DNA of 64,000 nt, from contig NC_080564.1 of the NCBI RefSeq assembly GCF_030253575.1, forward strand, positions 25,010,001-25,074,000. The letters run 5' to 3'. The stretch comes from Rhododendron vialii (lineage: Eukaryota; Streptophyta; Magnoliopsida; Ericales; Ericaceae). The notes under the pieces were generated by a model. That model was not told where the DNA came from. It did not search any database and saw only the letters and a list, made by a program, of their open reading frames with translations. This document shows positions 45,172 to 54,805 of this stretch, in pieces (positions within the stretch are counted from its first letter, which is position 1; each line of letters starts with the position of its first letter). Position numbers and translations under genes: made by a program.

Positions 45172-46662
45172 GCACGTAAATGATTTTGTATTGTTGAAAA
45201 ATAAGTGACCACCTTGCCAATCGATCAGAGAGGACTAGCTTTGACATGACGTGTTTGATTGGATTAACCTTGGAGATGAGATGCATTATGTGAGCTTGAA
45301 AATAGTGCTACATCTTTTGGATTGCAAAGATAAGGGCGAGGCACATCTTCTCAATCACAGAATAGTTCAACTCATGTGGCAGCATCATTCTACTCAAGTA
45401 ATATAAGGCATTTTCTTTCCTTTCATCATTCTCTTGAACGAGAAGTGCTCCAACCGAACGCTCTTGAGCAGCAATGTACTCCTTCCGTCCCAAAATATTT
45501 GTCCGGTCCGCAAAACGGGGACTATAAAATAATGTATTTCTTTCAAGAAAAAATTCAAATTTTTTTCATAAGTTAAAAGAACTCGTCAAGATCTAGTAAA
45601 TTGTTGAATTTTTTTCCAACTTTTCTTACAAAAATTGTATTATTTTTACGTCTCCGTTTTGCGGACCAGACAAATATTATGGGACGGAGGGAGTACAAGA
45701 TTAGTGGTCGTCCAGGTATAGGGGCAGTGAGAATGGGGGGGCTCGTTAGATAGGATTTGATGCTCTTGAAAGCATTGTTGCATGCTTCATCCCACTCAAA
45801 CAGAGTCCCTTTCTTCATGAGGTGACAGAATGGTTGACATCGACCAGCCAAATTTGATATAAAACGACGGAGGTAAGCCAAATCGTCCTTAAAGACTCTT
45901 CAGCTCATGAATATTCCGAGGTTCAGGTATTTTCTCGATAGCGTCAATTTTACCTTGTTCAATTTCTATGATGTGGTGGCGCACAATGAACCCAAGAAAC
46001 TTTCCAGACGTAACCCCAAAAACGCACTTCAAAGGATTCGTCCTAAGTTGATACCTTCGTAACCGTTCAAACACTTGTCTTAGATCATGAAGATGGTCAG
46101 CTCGTCTCTTTGTCTTCACGACTAAGTCATCAACGTAACACTCCACATATTTGTGAAGCACATTGTCGAAGATCTTTTACATCACTCTTTGGTATGTGGC
46201 ACCCGCATTCTTCAAGCCGAAAGGCATAACTTTGTAATAGTAGATGCCTTTAGGTGTGAGAAAAGTTGTGAACTCTTCATCTCGTGGAGCCATGCGGATT
46301 TGATTGTAGCCAGACAAACCATCCATGAATGACAAAACCTCATGTCCAGTAGTAGCATCGACCATGAGCTCAGGTATAGGAAGTGGAAAGTCATCCTTCG
46401 GACAAGCATTGTTCAAATCACGAAAGTCAACACAAACTTGGATTTGCCCATTTTTCTTCTTTGCTGGGACTATGCTTGAAATCCAAGTGGGGTACTTGAC
46501 TTCTCAAATGAAACCAGCTTCAATTAGTTTATTGACCTCCGCTTCAATTTTGGGAACCAAGTCAAGTCGAAAGCGTCTTTGAGATTGCTTGACAGGTCGG
46601 ATGCCATGCTTCACTGCGAGACGGTGAACAGCGACTCTTGGGTCTAACCCTGGCATTTTCGT
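45172..46662 (-). pseudogene. Tat-like gypsy reverse transcriptase, with stops and a MITE
   Basis: Minus-strand blocks in one series: VDFRDLNNACPKDDFPLP, FMDGLSGYNQIRMAP, YYYKVMPFGLKNAGATYQR, then an in-frame TAA (46174-46176) just before the catalytic block YVECYVDDLVV, TNPLKCVFGV, and the RT connection LYYLSRMMLPHELNYS. Further stops lie near 46502 and 46660. A 215-bp Stowaway MITE (45479-45693) interrupts the C-terminal part. The RT is therefore inactive. Confidence 0.9.
45479..45693. mobile_element. Stowaway-like MITE, 215 bp, copy B, in gypsy pol
   Basis: Starts CTCCTTCCGTCCC and ends GGGACGGAGGGAG, flanked by TA (45477-45478 and 45694-45695). The pol reading resumes on either side. Same length as copy A at 27903-28117. 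Confidence 0.95.
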
Positions 46663-47803
46663 TTAATTCCAAGCGAAGGTGTCTTTATACTCTCGTAGGA
46701 GTTCAATGTAAGCAATTTCTTCTTGAGGAGTGAGTGAAGCACTTATGTAGGTTGGTCGTGGATTACCTTCAGTCCTTAGGTTGATCTCTTTTAAATCGTC
46801 AATGGTGGACTTCACATCTTCTTCCAATTCTTGTGGAGCATCTTCAGCGTCTTCCTCTTCTTGGACTTCATTACAAGAAGCTGTGATATGGAATGAGGAA
46901 GTGAAGCATCCTTCATTAAGTCCATCTTTCAAGCCCCTAGAAGGCACCTTGGTTAACACCACAGTTTGTCGCTTTACTTTCAGCACTTCATCTTCAACTG
47001 CCACGACGAGAGTAGTATGGCGCTCCATGCGAGAGGGTATTTTGCTCTTCAACTTATTATCGTCTTCTGACAAGAGAGTAGTCCTCCGTTTTGAAGCCTT
47101 CTTGATGGTAGTATTTGAGACACCTAATCGGCAATGTATAGACTTTCGAAGAGCGTTTGATGAAGACACCCCCTTCGGTAGACTCAATCTACTATGGACA
47201 GACTCGCACAAGCTAGAAGGCGTAAGGCTTTCACTTGGCGGCCCTAATCGGCTTTGAATGGATTTTCTCATGCGAGACGATGAGACTACTTCATTTTGGG
47301 GGGCCAATCTGTCAAAGATTGACACTTGAGATTTCGGAGCACTTAAGCGATCGAAGACAGATGTCTTAAATGAAACTGATGAGGTTCCTTCTTCTGTCGT
47401 GATGTAATTGCTAGTGGATTTCTTTATGAAGATGCGAGCAAGAGCAGGTACGGTATATCCAAGGCCTGCTTGAGGCTCTTTGACAGCATATCCCTTTTGC
47501 TTGAGCATCTTGTGAGTTGAGTTCAAGCCATGTATCTTTTCACCGGTCGCCTCAGGCAGAAGTTTCCTTAGAGAAGTTGAATCTTTAGGATTATGTCCAG
47601 CCTTTGCGAGAAGCTTGTAGGCATTGGGATCAAAGCCGTTTGTCCGTTGTGACGGCAAGTAGCCATTTTCCACTATGGGGGTATGCGTGGCTCGAACAAA
47701 TCCTTTTAGGGGTGGAGCGACCTTGGCTTCGTTAAAGTTAGTGACTGGGAGCGTCAATCCATCTAAGGCCAACTCTTCACCTTTCTTCACCTTTCGTTTC
47801 TCT
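46663..47803 (-). pseudogene. Tat-like gypsy protease-RT linker
   Basis: 375-codon open frame with a charged, Ser-rich linker and repeats of the form SVFDRL / SIFDRLAP / SIQSRLGPP / SVHSRLSLP / SIHCRLG, ending TYISASLTPQEEIAYIELLR. This ending is characteristic of the segment before RT in Tat-lineage Pol. The five short (S-x-x-x-RL) repeats have a spacing of about 20-24 residues. Upstream protease and gag are absent: similarity stops near 47803 where SINE/CACTA-like sequence begins. Confidence 0.8.
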
Positions 47804-47805
47804 TA

Positions 47806-48040
47806 GGCGTGATCATTTCTCTTTTTTGGGTGTGATTGTATGTCACTTTAGATCACGGTCTATAACCGTGATTGAAAGTTCAAAATAATCACACCACTAT
47901 AAACTGAGATGAAAAACCATTGCGCGTGATCTTTTCTTTGTATCTACTAGACCATCTTTTCTTGTTATTGCCAAGTTTCGAACCCACGCACCCGTAGTTG
48001 ATTTCCCAAGCCCTTACCACTAAGCTATCCAAGAGCTTCT
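47806..48040 (-). mobile_element. possible tRNA-derived SINE
   Basis: The minus strand carries an A box (TAGCTTAGTGG, 48017-48027) and a B box (GGTTCGAAACT, about 47973-47983) 45 bp apart in a tRNA-like head. The body contains the palindromic ATCACGGTTATAGACCGTGAT. No clear tail or target duplication was seen. Confidence 0.35.
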
Positions 48041-48552
48041 ATTACATTAGGAAAATAAAATATTTATACTTACTTTCTAAAGTGAGAAAACTTTTTTTTC
48101 CTTAAAATCTGCTGAATTTTTTGAAATGCAATTAACATGATATTAAAATACATATATAAACATTGTTTAAAAAAATTTAAAAATATGACGACAAATCTTT
48201 TGTCAATCAAAATTAGTTATTGGTCACCAAAAGATTTTCTTGTGGTGAAAAATTTAGGTCTAGCTAGTAAATTTAGTAGACAGTAGTGTTTTTTATTGTA
48301 GTGTGCGCTTTGTATTTTTATGAAAATTATCACAACATGCAGATTGTAACATAATAGACAAACTTTAGATTTTTTTTTTATAAACTAATCATTTCACATG
48401 GATTTTGTGTTTATATTGAATTTCAATTTCAATGGTGGCTTCTCAATTGGATTTTAATCATTTTCAGATAAGGTTAAGCCATAATAATATAATTGCTTTT
48501 TTACCTAATGTGTCAAATGTATACTTGTAAGACATCCGAAATAACTAAATTT
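48041..48552. other. no gene recognised
   Basis: AT-rich sequence between the SINE-like block and the CACTA element. AGTAGTGTTTTTTATTGTAGTG at about 48284-48305 resembles a CACTA end, but no partner end was found. Confidence 0.4.
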
Positions 48553-48673
48553 CACTACTACAATAAATCATAAAGATCACGGCTCGCCCACGTGAAAATC
48601 GGACACTAGTGAAACAGTCCGCCCATTGTCGAAGAAACAACTGGGCACTGGTGGAACCCAGTTGTGGGATTTT

Positions 48674-48676
<3 letters not shown>

Positions 48677-48731
<55 letters not shown>
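48677..48731. repeat. (CT)27 microsatellite in the CACTA element
   Basis: 55 bases of uninterrupted CT. Confidence 0.97.
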
Positions 48732-48735
<4 letters not shown>

Positions 48736-48944
48736 GGGCGTGAAGATGAAAATGAAACGTAAAGATTTTTTGGGATGAATGCAATTAGGGCTTATTAGTT
48801 ACCTTTTGTAAAACAGAAAAAAAGAACTTTGAAAAGTTCTTAAACGACATCGTTTTTCCAACATAACTTTTCAAAGTCTGCCTAAATGAGTATCAGCCCG
48901 CCCACGTGAAAATTCAGACTGCGCGCCTAAATAGGTAGGCTTTT

Positions 48945-49270
48945 ATCTCGCCGCAAGAGTGAGATCATTTATCTCACTTTTTTTCGCGTTAAAATTTTTT
49001 ATCACGCTACAAGAGTGAGGTCATTTCTCTTTTATCTCGCCACAAGAGTGAGATCGTTTATCTCATTCTTTTCCACGCTGAAATCTTTTATTACGCCACA
49101 AGAGTGAGGTCTTTTCTCTTTTTTGTCATGCTACAAGAGTGAGGTTTTTTCTCTTTTATCTCGCCACAAGAGCGATATCTTTTATCTCATTTTTTTTCCG
49201 CCCTAAAATATTTTATCATGCCGCAAGGGTGAGGTTGTTTTTCTTTTATCTTGCCGCAAGAGCGAGATCT
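48945..49270. repeat. subterminal repeat array of the CACTA element
   Basis: Eight copies of C(C/T)RCAAGRGYGAG with alternating spacings of about 55 and 34 bp, each joined to TTTTATCTCRCTTTTTT-like text. CACTA transposases bind short subterminal repeats, so this may be the binding array; inferred. Confidence 0.8.
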
Positions 49271-49849
49271 TTTATTTCGCCCTAAAACCCACTTTTTATC
49301 TCAGTTTTGGACTTAAACTGTGATAAAAGGATTTAAGCACCACTTTTTATCACGCTTTTACTAAAAACTGTGATCTTTATGAATCTCCTTAGTGTGGCGC
49401 ATATCTATTATTGTAGTAGTGTTTCTTAATTGCTAATCAACAGTAACAAAACACTAAAACAACTAGTAGAACTAACCACTAAACATAATTAGTACTAGAA
49501 CATTTCCCGCAAAAATGTTAAGAGAGGCGCCGCACACCCAAACAATGTTGAAGAATATTCACACTAGGAACCCTATCAAAGCTTTTGGTTATGTAGATTT
49601 ATAAATCCGATCCGGTCCGTTTTATTTCGGATTGGAGGGTGGCAAACAACCTCAAACCAGCTTTTTCGGATTGGCTAAAAATTGATTAAACCTGACCAAA
49701 CTAGTTACCTCTAAAACAATCAAATTGCTGGTTTAGTCCAGTTTCGATTTTCGGCTAGGTTTACCGGTTTTTTCCCTCATTCCTAATTAATCAAAACAGT
49801 GGTGGTTCAAGATATTTGTAAAAGAGTATTAAATATATAATGACATTAA

Positions 49850-50574
49850 GGGGCTATTTGATAAAACTGAAAACTGAAACTGAAAGCTGAAAAGTTAAGT
49901 ACTGAAAGCTGAATGCTAAATTTTTTAAGCTGAAGAACTGTTTGATAAACATATTAAGCACTAAATTAAAATTCATGAATTAATTTTAGTTCTAATTCTT
50001 TTTGGTTTTGGTGATTGTGGTGGTGGTGGTGATGGAATGGTAGTGGTGAGGGTGGTGGTGGGATGGTGGCGGTGGAGAGATGATGCTGTGATAGTGATGG
50101 TGGAATGATGGTGGTGCAGTGGTGGCATTGTGGTGGTGGTGGCGGCGGCGGCGGCGTGGTAGGGGTGGTGTGGTAGTAGTAGTGGTGGCGGTGGTGGTGG
50201 AGTGGACTAGTGGTGGGTGGTAATGGTTATGGTGGTGGTGGTGAGGAAGTGGTGGTGGTGGGGAAGTGGTGGTGGTGGTAGCGTGGTAGTGGAGTAGTGA
50301 TGGTGGTGGTGGTAGAGTGGTGGTGGGAGTTGTGGTGGTGGTGGTGTAATGGTGGTTGAGTGACGACGGTAGTGGTGATTGAATGCAAGCATATAAGAAT
50401 TCAGCCAGGATTAAGTAGCTCAAAGCTATTTAATTTTTATCAACTTTTTACAATATATTTTAAGTGGCACTTAATCTGTTAAGAAATGTAAAATGTGGTT
50501 ATCAAACCTACTTAATCACTTATTACTTAATTGTTTCAATTTTAAGTGCTGAATATGTGATATCAAACAACCCC
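49850..50574. mobile_element. PIF/Harbinger (Tourist-type) MITE with an internal GGT-rich array
   Basis: 725 bp. Inverted ends GGGGCTATTTGATAA and TATCAAACAACCCC. TSD TAA (49847-49849, 50575-50577), confirmed by the empty site in copy 1. The middle (about 49998-50380) is a GGT/GGC-rich trinucleotide-like array that looks like an internal expansion; the short His/Pro/Thr-rich frames there are by-products of it. Confidence 0.92.
49998..50380. repeat. GGTGGT-rich imperfect trinucleotide array
   Basis: About 380 bp of GGT, GGTGGC and GGTAGT units with interspersed GATGG, strongly G+T on the plus strand. Lies inside the Harbinger-type MITE. Confidence 0.93.
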
Positions 50575-51289
50575 TAACTCTACCAACTTTTTAAACTAGC
50601 AATATATACACAAAATCTTATGTACTACTACTTATGAATAGTGCGATCAAAAAAATATTAATACATTAAGATTTAAAATTATGCCAAGTAGTATTAAACG
50701 GCCGGCGCATGAATCTACTAATACAGTCATTTTGAAAAAGAATTGTGGCGAATAGATTGACACAGATCTTTTTGGAGACATACTCTTCTTCTTCCGTCCA
50801 TATCATTAACATGATAAAACAAGAATTCGTGTCCTTTTCCAATATCTGAAGTAAGATTGTTTAAGTCAACAGTGCTTCGCTTTGAAAAATCTTGATTGTT
50901 TTATAAACAAAAATTTCCACAGGAGAGATTCTTGCAGCACAGGTGAATTTCTTTCAACAATTTTTTTTTTTTTCACAATTCCATAATCAGTCGAATAAAA
51001 AATTAAGAGTAGTTAATTTTGTGAATACAAAAATAGTACATTTGAACCTTAATCCATCTGATACGATATATATCCTTCTGTTTCTCTCTTTAATTTTCTC
51101 GTTTTGTTGATATTAGTGTAGGCTTTGTTTGGATTAATATATTTGGTGTTCAACTATGTTTTACCTTGACTCATGGGGCATTCATATATAACATGTAATT
51201 TGGGTGTTTAAATGAAACTTAAAATAAAATTATCCATAAAATTACTATTAACAAAGTTCGTCGAAAGAGAAAAATTAGGGTGTTCATGA

Positions 51290-51721
51290 TGTAGGACAAA
51301 AATAGAGAGTTTTTGTATTTTATTTTTTATTGTTTTAGAATAAGATTTTGGCTAGGAATATTTTTATTTAGGTTAGAATTATTAACTTTTCATATTCAGT
51401 TTGATTTTGATTTCTACCTTTATTAGGATTCTTGGTCTATAAGAATTAGGATTTTATTTTAATTAATTAGGAAATATCTTTTATTTAATGCCGCTTGTTT
51501 TGGCATGATTTATTATTTCTTTTACAGTAGGATTTCTAGGGTTAAGGTCTTATAAAAAGGGTTGTAACCTATTCAATTAAAAAAACTTTTAGAGCTTATT
51601 ATCAATAATATTCAGACTTTGTCTTTTTCTCTTGAAGATTCAAGAACTGCTCGTGGCTACGAGTACCTATCATTCGTTTGATTAGTACGCAACTAATCTC
51701 TTTGTTAATTCCGCTGCGTCA
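51290..51721 (+). repeat. forward LTR of the inverted-LTR element
   Basis: 432 bp with a TATA box (TTATAAAAAGG, about 51550). Ends GCTGCGTCA two bases before the PBS. Confidence 0.9.
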
Positions 51722-51723
51722 AG

Positions 51724-51736
51724 TGGTATCAGAGCC
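51724..51736 (+). other. primer binding site (initiator Met tRNA)
   Basis: TGGTATCAGAGCC directly after the forward LTR. Confidence 0.9.
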
Positions 51737-51753
51737 AAGTTTTGCCTGGTTCG

Positions 51754-52366
51754 ATGGCACCAAACACAGAAGAAGACACACCATTGACGTTGGTCGTGGG
51801 CTTACTGACCTAAGGAGGATGGTGGAGGATCAACAGGCACAATTAACCGAGATCCGTTAGGATACTCACACTCAATTCGCTCAGATCCGTGAGTTGCTGC
51901 AGGAGTTGACTCTACAAAATCGCCGAAGGCCAGAAAGGGTTGAGGAGGAACGCGCAGTGGGGTTTGCCCATCGTCAACCTCGTAACCAGGATCGGGAGCG
52001 CGCTGAAGGATTTGCCCGAGGCCCACCCGGTGATCGATGGGTTGCAAGGAACCTTCGTCATCATGCTGATACCGAAGATTCTGAACCTGAAGATGAAGAA
52101 GAGGTACAAGGAGGACGCCGTCCAGCACGGCAACAACAGTGGTTTGATGATTACAAAGTGAAGGTGGATCTTCCCACGTTCAACGGTAATCTGCATATTG
52201 AGGATTTTCTTGATTGGCTTTCTGAGGTTGAGAGATTCCTTAATATGATGGAGGTTTCGAGACCAAACAGGTGAAGTTGGTCGCCTACAAGTTGAAGAGC
52301 GGCGCTGCAGTTTGGTGGGATCAGTTACAAATGAAACGGTACAGGCAGGGAAAAGAGCCTGTGAGG
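51754..52366 (+). pseudogene. gypsy gag fragment
   Basis: Begins near an ATG at 51754 (MAPNTEEDTPLT) and shifts frame several times. A central frame reads RRMVEDQQAQLTEI, a stop, then VDLPTFNGN and [17 protein letters not shown], and in another frame [18 protein letters not shown]. This is the gag core of plant gypsy elements of chromovirus type. It stops abruptly at the reverse LTR (52370), before any zinc knuckle. Stops and frameshifts make it non-functional. Confidence 0.88.
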
Positions 52367-52369
52367 ACT

Positions 52370-52801
52370 TGACGCAGCGGAATTAACAAAGAGATTAGTT
52401 GCGTACTAATCAAACGAATGATAGGTACTCGTAGCCACGAGCAGTTCTTGAATCTTCAAGAGAAAAAGACAAAGTCTGAATATTATTGATAATAAGCTCT
52501 AAAAGTTTTTTTAATTGAATAGGTTACAGCCCTTTTTATAAGACCCTAACCCTAGAAATCTTACTGTAAAAATAATAATAAATCATGTCAAAACAAGCGG
52601 CATTAAATAAAAGATATTTCCTAATTAATTAAAATAAAATCCTAATTCTTATAGACCAAGAATCCTAATAAAGGTAGAAATCAAAATCAAACTGAATATG
52701 AAAAGTTAATAATTCTAACCTAAACGAAAATATTCCTAGCCAAAATCTTATTCTAAAACAATACAAAATAAAATACAAAAACTCTCCATTTTTGTCCTAC
52801 A
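52370..52801 (-). repeat. reverse LTR of the inverted-LTR element
   Basis: Reverse complement of 51290-51721, same length. Starts TGACGCAGCGGAATT on the plus strand and ends TTTTTGTCCTACA. Confidence 0.92.
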
Positions 52802-54183
52802 TCAGTTCATCTGAGCTAGGGTACAAGCAGTCGCATTCGAAGACTCGCCAAAATTATTAGTATCATGTACTTCTACACTAAAAAACACTCGTAACAAGCA
52901 CATAAAAAACATGCGTACTATCGTCCAAAATTATTAGTATCATGTACTTCTACACCTCTTGCGCAACTAATTAACCAAAAACTTGCGTAACATAAGCTAA
53001 TCACTATAATTAACTTACTAATTATTAACTAGTCGTACCGCATATCCTCAAAGTGAGACATTAATTCGTGCACTGCCGGCAGACCCAAACCAGACGGGTG
53101 AGTCCTCTTGGAAGACTAGAGTAATCTTCTTCTATAGAAAAGTTGCTTAATTTGATTTAACAATTTGTTAGTAAATTCTCTATCACAAGCTAGTGATTGT
53201 GTGGACATACAAAGGTTAGTTTAGTTGGTGACCTTTGTACGCACTTAATTAGCAGATCAGAATGTCAATCGCGATTGATTTCTCCTAATTCCCTACCATA
53301 TATGGATATCTAGCTTCATATTTAGTTTCTTATTTCTTCGTTGAGCTGATGACTATATACATACATGTTTTTGGCTCTCTATCAAACACTTTTTGCCCCC
53401 TTTGAAAATCTTAATACCTGACAGCATAGTTGTTAAAAACTTACGATACGGGATACCATCTTAATGAATTCTATTGCCTTTGTCAAAAAACTATACGTAT
53501 CATCCCACATTCCCTTTGGGTAGAAATCTCATGATACCGTGACGGAGCCTATAATAAATATGCATATTCTAGTTCATCACATATCTTATTATTACTTATT
53601 GAAAAATATCGAAGCTTATTTTAGGAAGTACTGGAACCCTAAACCGCATTCTAAATTCGTTTGACCTAATTATGGTTAGCTCCTATAACCATTCAAAGGA
53701 AATCCAACATCAATCCACTGAGACTCGAATAGAAGAGAGAACAATACTCTATCATGTTTTTCATGAATCATATGAGAATTCGTCTTTTCTTTCCATGACT
53801 AAAAAGCACTAGATAGTCTTAATACGATAAACCCCACTAAGGTGACTTGGAATTTCGCATTCTAAAACATTCTTTTTTTTATATATGCGATAGATTTTTG
53901 GTTTTGTTAGTAACGCCTAACTATTCTTTAATTGTACAGTAAGTTTTGTGAACATATTTTATGATATAGTAGGATATACGGTTCATGAAATGAAAAACAA
54001 TACATTTTGTATCTCGATTAGAAAACACTAACACAGCTTAATACTGGACAAAACAAGTTGGCATGTACAGAAAATTGGTAACCTCCAGCTGGTGGCAACA
54101 GTGAGCTAAACTGGCACCAAACTACTGCTAATATAGTTTCTTTGAAACATGAAATTTCCTCTCTGTTTGGAGGAGCAATTGAA
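52802..54183. other. non-coding part of duplication copy 2, 3' of the calmodulin-like gene
   Basis: Matches copy 1 (3300-3330 and 3855-5403) with small indels. No separate gene. About 54078-54182 is kept here but lost from copy 1. Confidence 0.6.
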
Positions 54184-54792
54184 TTACCAAGAGCACTTTT
54201 CCATGAGTTTGACAAACTCACTGAAATCAATCACTCCATCTCTGTTCTCATCAAATGCTCCTATCATCCTTTCACATTCTTTCCCCGAGAATCCCTCAAA
54301 CCCCAACTTGCAAAGCACTTTCTCCAACTCATTCCCATCAATAAACCCATCAGTGTTTTCATCAAACACATCAAATGCTTCTTTCGCTTCCTCCAACCCC
54401 AGCTCCTTCTCATCAAGCAAATCTGCTATGTCATCTGAGCCCAGTTTCTCTCGAATCTCATCGCTACTAGGGTCATACAAAATTCCTAATTTTTCCATCA
54501 CCACTTCTACTTCTCCTCTCAACAGCAGGGTCCTTTCATTTACCTGATCTGGGCAAGGTTCCAAGTGGGCCATAACAACAGCAGCGGTGTTCTGGCCCTT
54601 CCATGTGCTGAAGAGGGAGTGGCGGACCCATGTAGAGAATGTGATGATGCAACTTATGAATGTACAAAATGAGATGATCATCGTACCCATAAGTGCAGTA
54701 GAGCTTGTCAATCTATTATCCAAGAAAATTATGCCAATGACAGCTATCAATAAGGCACTAGTCTTTTCCATTCGGATTCTGGCCGGACTCAT
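54184..54792 (-). CDS. calmodulin-like EF-hand protein, CML45/46-like (copy 2)
   Basis: 202 aa, intronless, nearly identical to the gene at 5404-6018. The first ATG of copy 1 is changed here (plus strand ATAC to ATAT), so translation should begin at the Met corresponding to residue 3 of copy 1. Few residues differ (for example Gly to Ala near 70, Arg to Ser near 110, Leu to Met and Arg to Trp at the tail). Both EF-hand loops are unchanged, so calcium binding should be kept. The hydrophobic N-terminal segments are also kept. The promoter TATA-like stretch and CT/CA-rich leader are present, with a shorter dinucleotide run. Both copies look functional. Confidence 0.85.
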   Translation of the reverse strand: MSPARIRMEKTSALLIAVIGIIFLDNRLTSSTALMGTMIISFCTFISCIITFSTWVRHSLFSTWKGQNTAAVVMAHLEPCPDQVNERTLLLRGEVEVVMEKLGILYDPSSDEIREKLGSDDIADLLDEKELGLEEAKEAFDVFDENTDGFIDGNELEKVLCKLGFEGFSGKECERMIGAFDENRDGVIDFSEFVKLMEKCSW

Positions 54793-54805
54793 ATATATGG
54801 GGTAA

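Larger units (their letters stand above)
33257..47803 (-). mobile_element. Tat-lineage Ty3/gypsy retrotransposon with antisense PMD gene, 5'-truncated
   Basis: Read on the minus strand: protease-RT linker, RT, RNase H and integrase (47790 to 43295); a spacer with GGCTTGATCCCATTTTGGGT-type text (about 43160-43185); an antisense spliced PMD gene (plus strand, 34.9-42.9 kb); a polypurine tract (34048-34058); and a 3' LTR (33257-34047). The dual-size pol layout, linker and antisense ORF before the 3' LTR are known from plant Tat/Ogre-like elements. Gag, protease and the 5' LTR are missing beyond 47803. Later insertions are solo LTRs at 35823-38779 and 40542-41385 and a Stowaway MITE at 45479-45693. 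Without them the remnant is about 10.5 kb. Confidence 0.78.
48553..49421. mobile_element. non-autonomous CACTA (En/Spm) transposon
   Basis: 869 bp. Inverted ends CACTACTACAATAA and TTATTGTAGTAGTG, flanked by the 3-bp duplication TTT (48550-48552 and 49422-49424). No transposase. The interior holds a (CT)n run and a dense array of CAAGAGTGAG-type subterminal repeats. Confidence 0.92.
51290..52801. mobile_element. gypsy element with LTRs in inverted orientation
   Basis: LTR 51290-51721 (432 bp, TGTAGGACAAA to CTGCGTCA) is followed by a PBS, a gag fragment and then, at 52370-52801, the same 432-bp LTR in reverse complement. I count about ten mismatches between the arms. The inner third of the arms is identical. 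There is no pol, no polypurine tract and no direct LTR pair. A transcript from the left LTR would fold into a hairpin with a 432-bp stem and a 648-nt loop. A GTTCAT hexamer lies 2-3 bases outside each outer end. Confidence 0.9.

Noticed and set aside
48284-48306. Second CACTA end (TTTTTATTGTAGTG)
   Set aside because: No matching opposite terminus or 3-bp duplication could be found within a few kb.
49992-50423. 143-codon His/Pro/Thr-rich open frame
   Set aside because: Produced by the GGTGGT array inside the Harbinger-type MITE.
51285-52806. 5-bp target duplication directly abutting the inverted-LTR element
   Set aside because: The adjoining pentamers (CATGA and TCAGT) do not match; only the GTTCAT hexamers 2-3 bases further out agree, so an ordinary TSD cannot be claimed.
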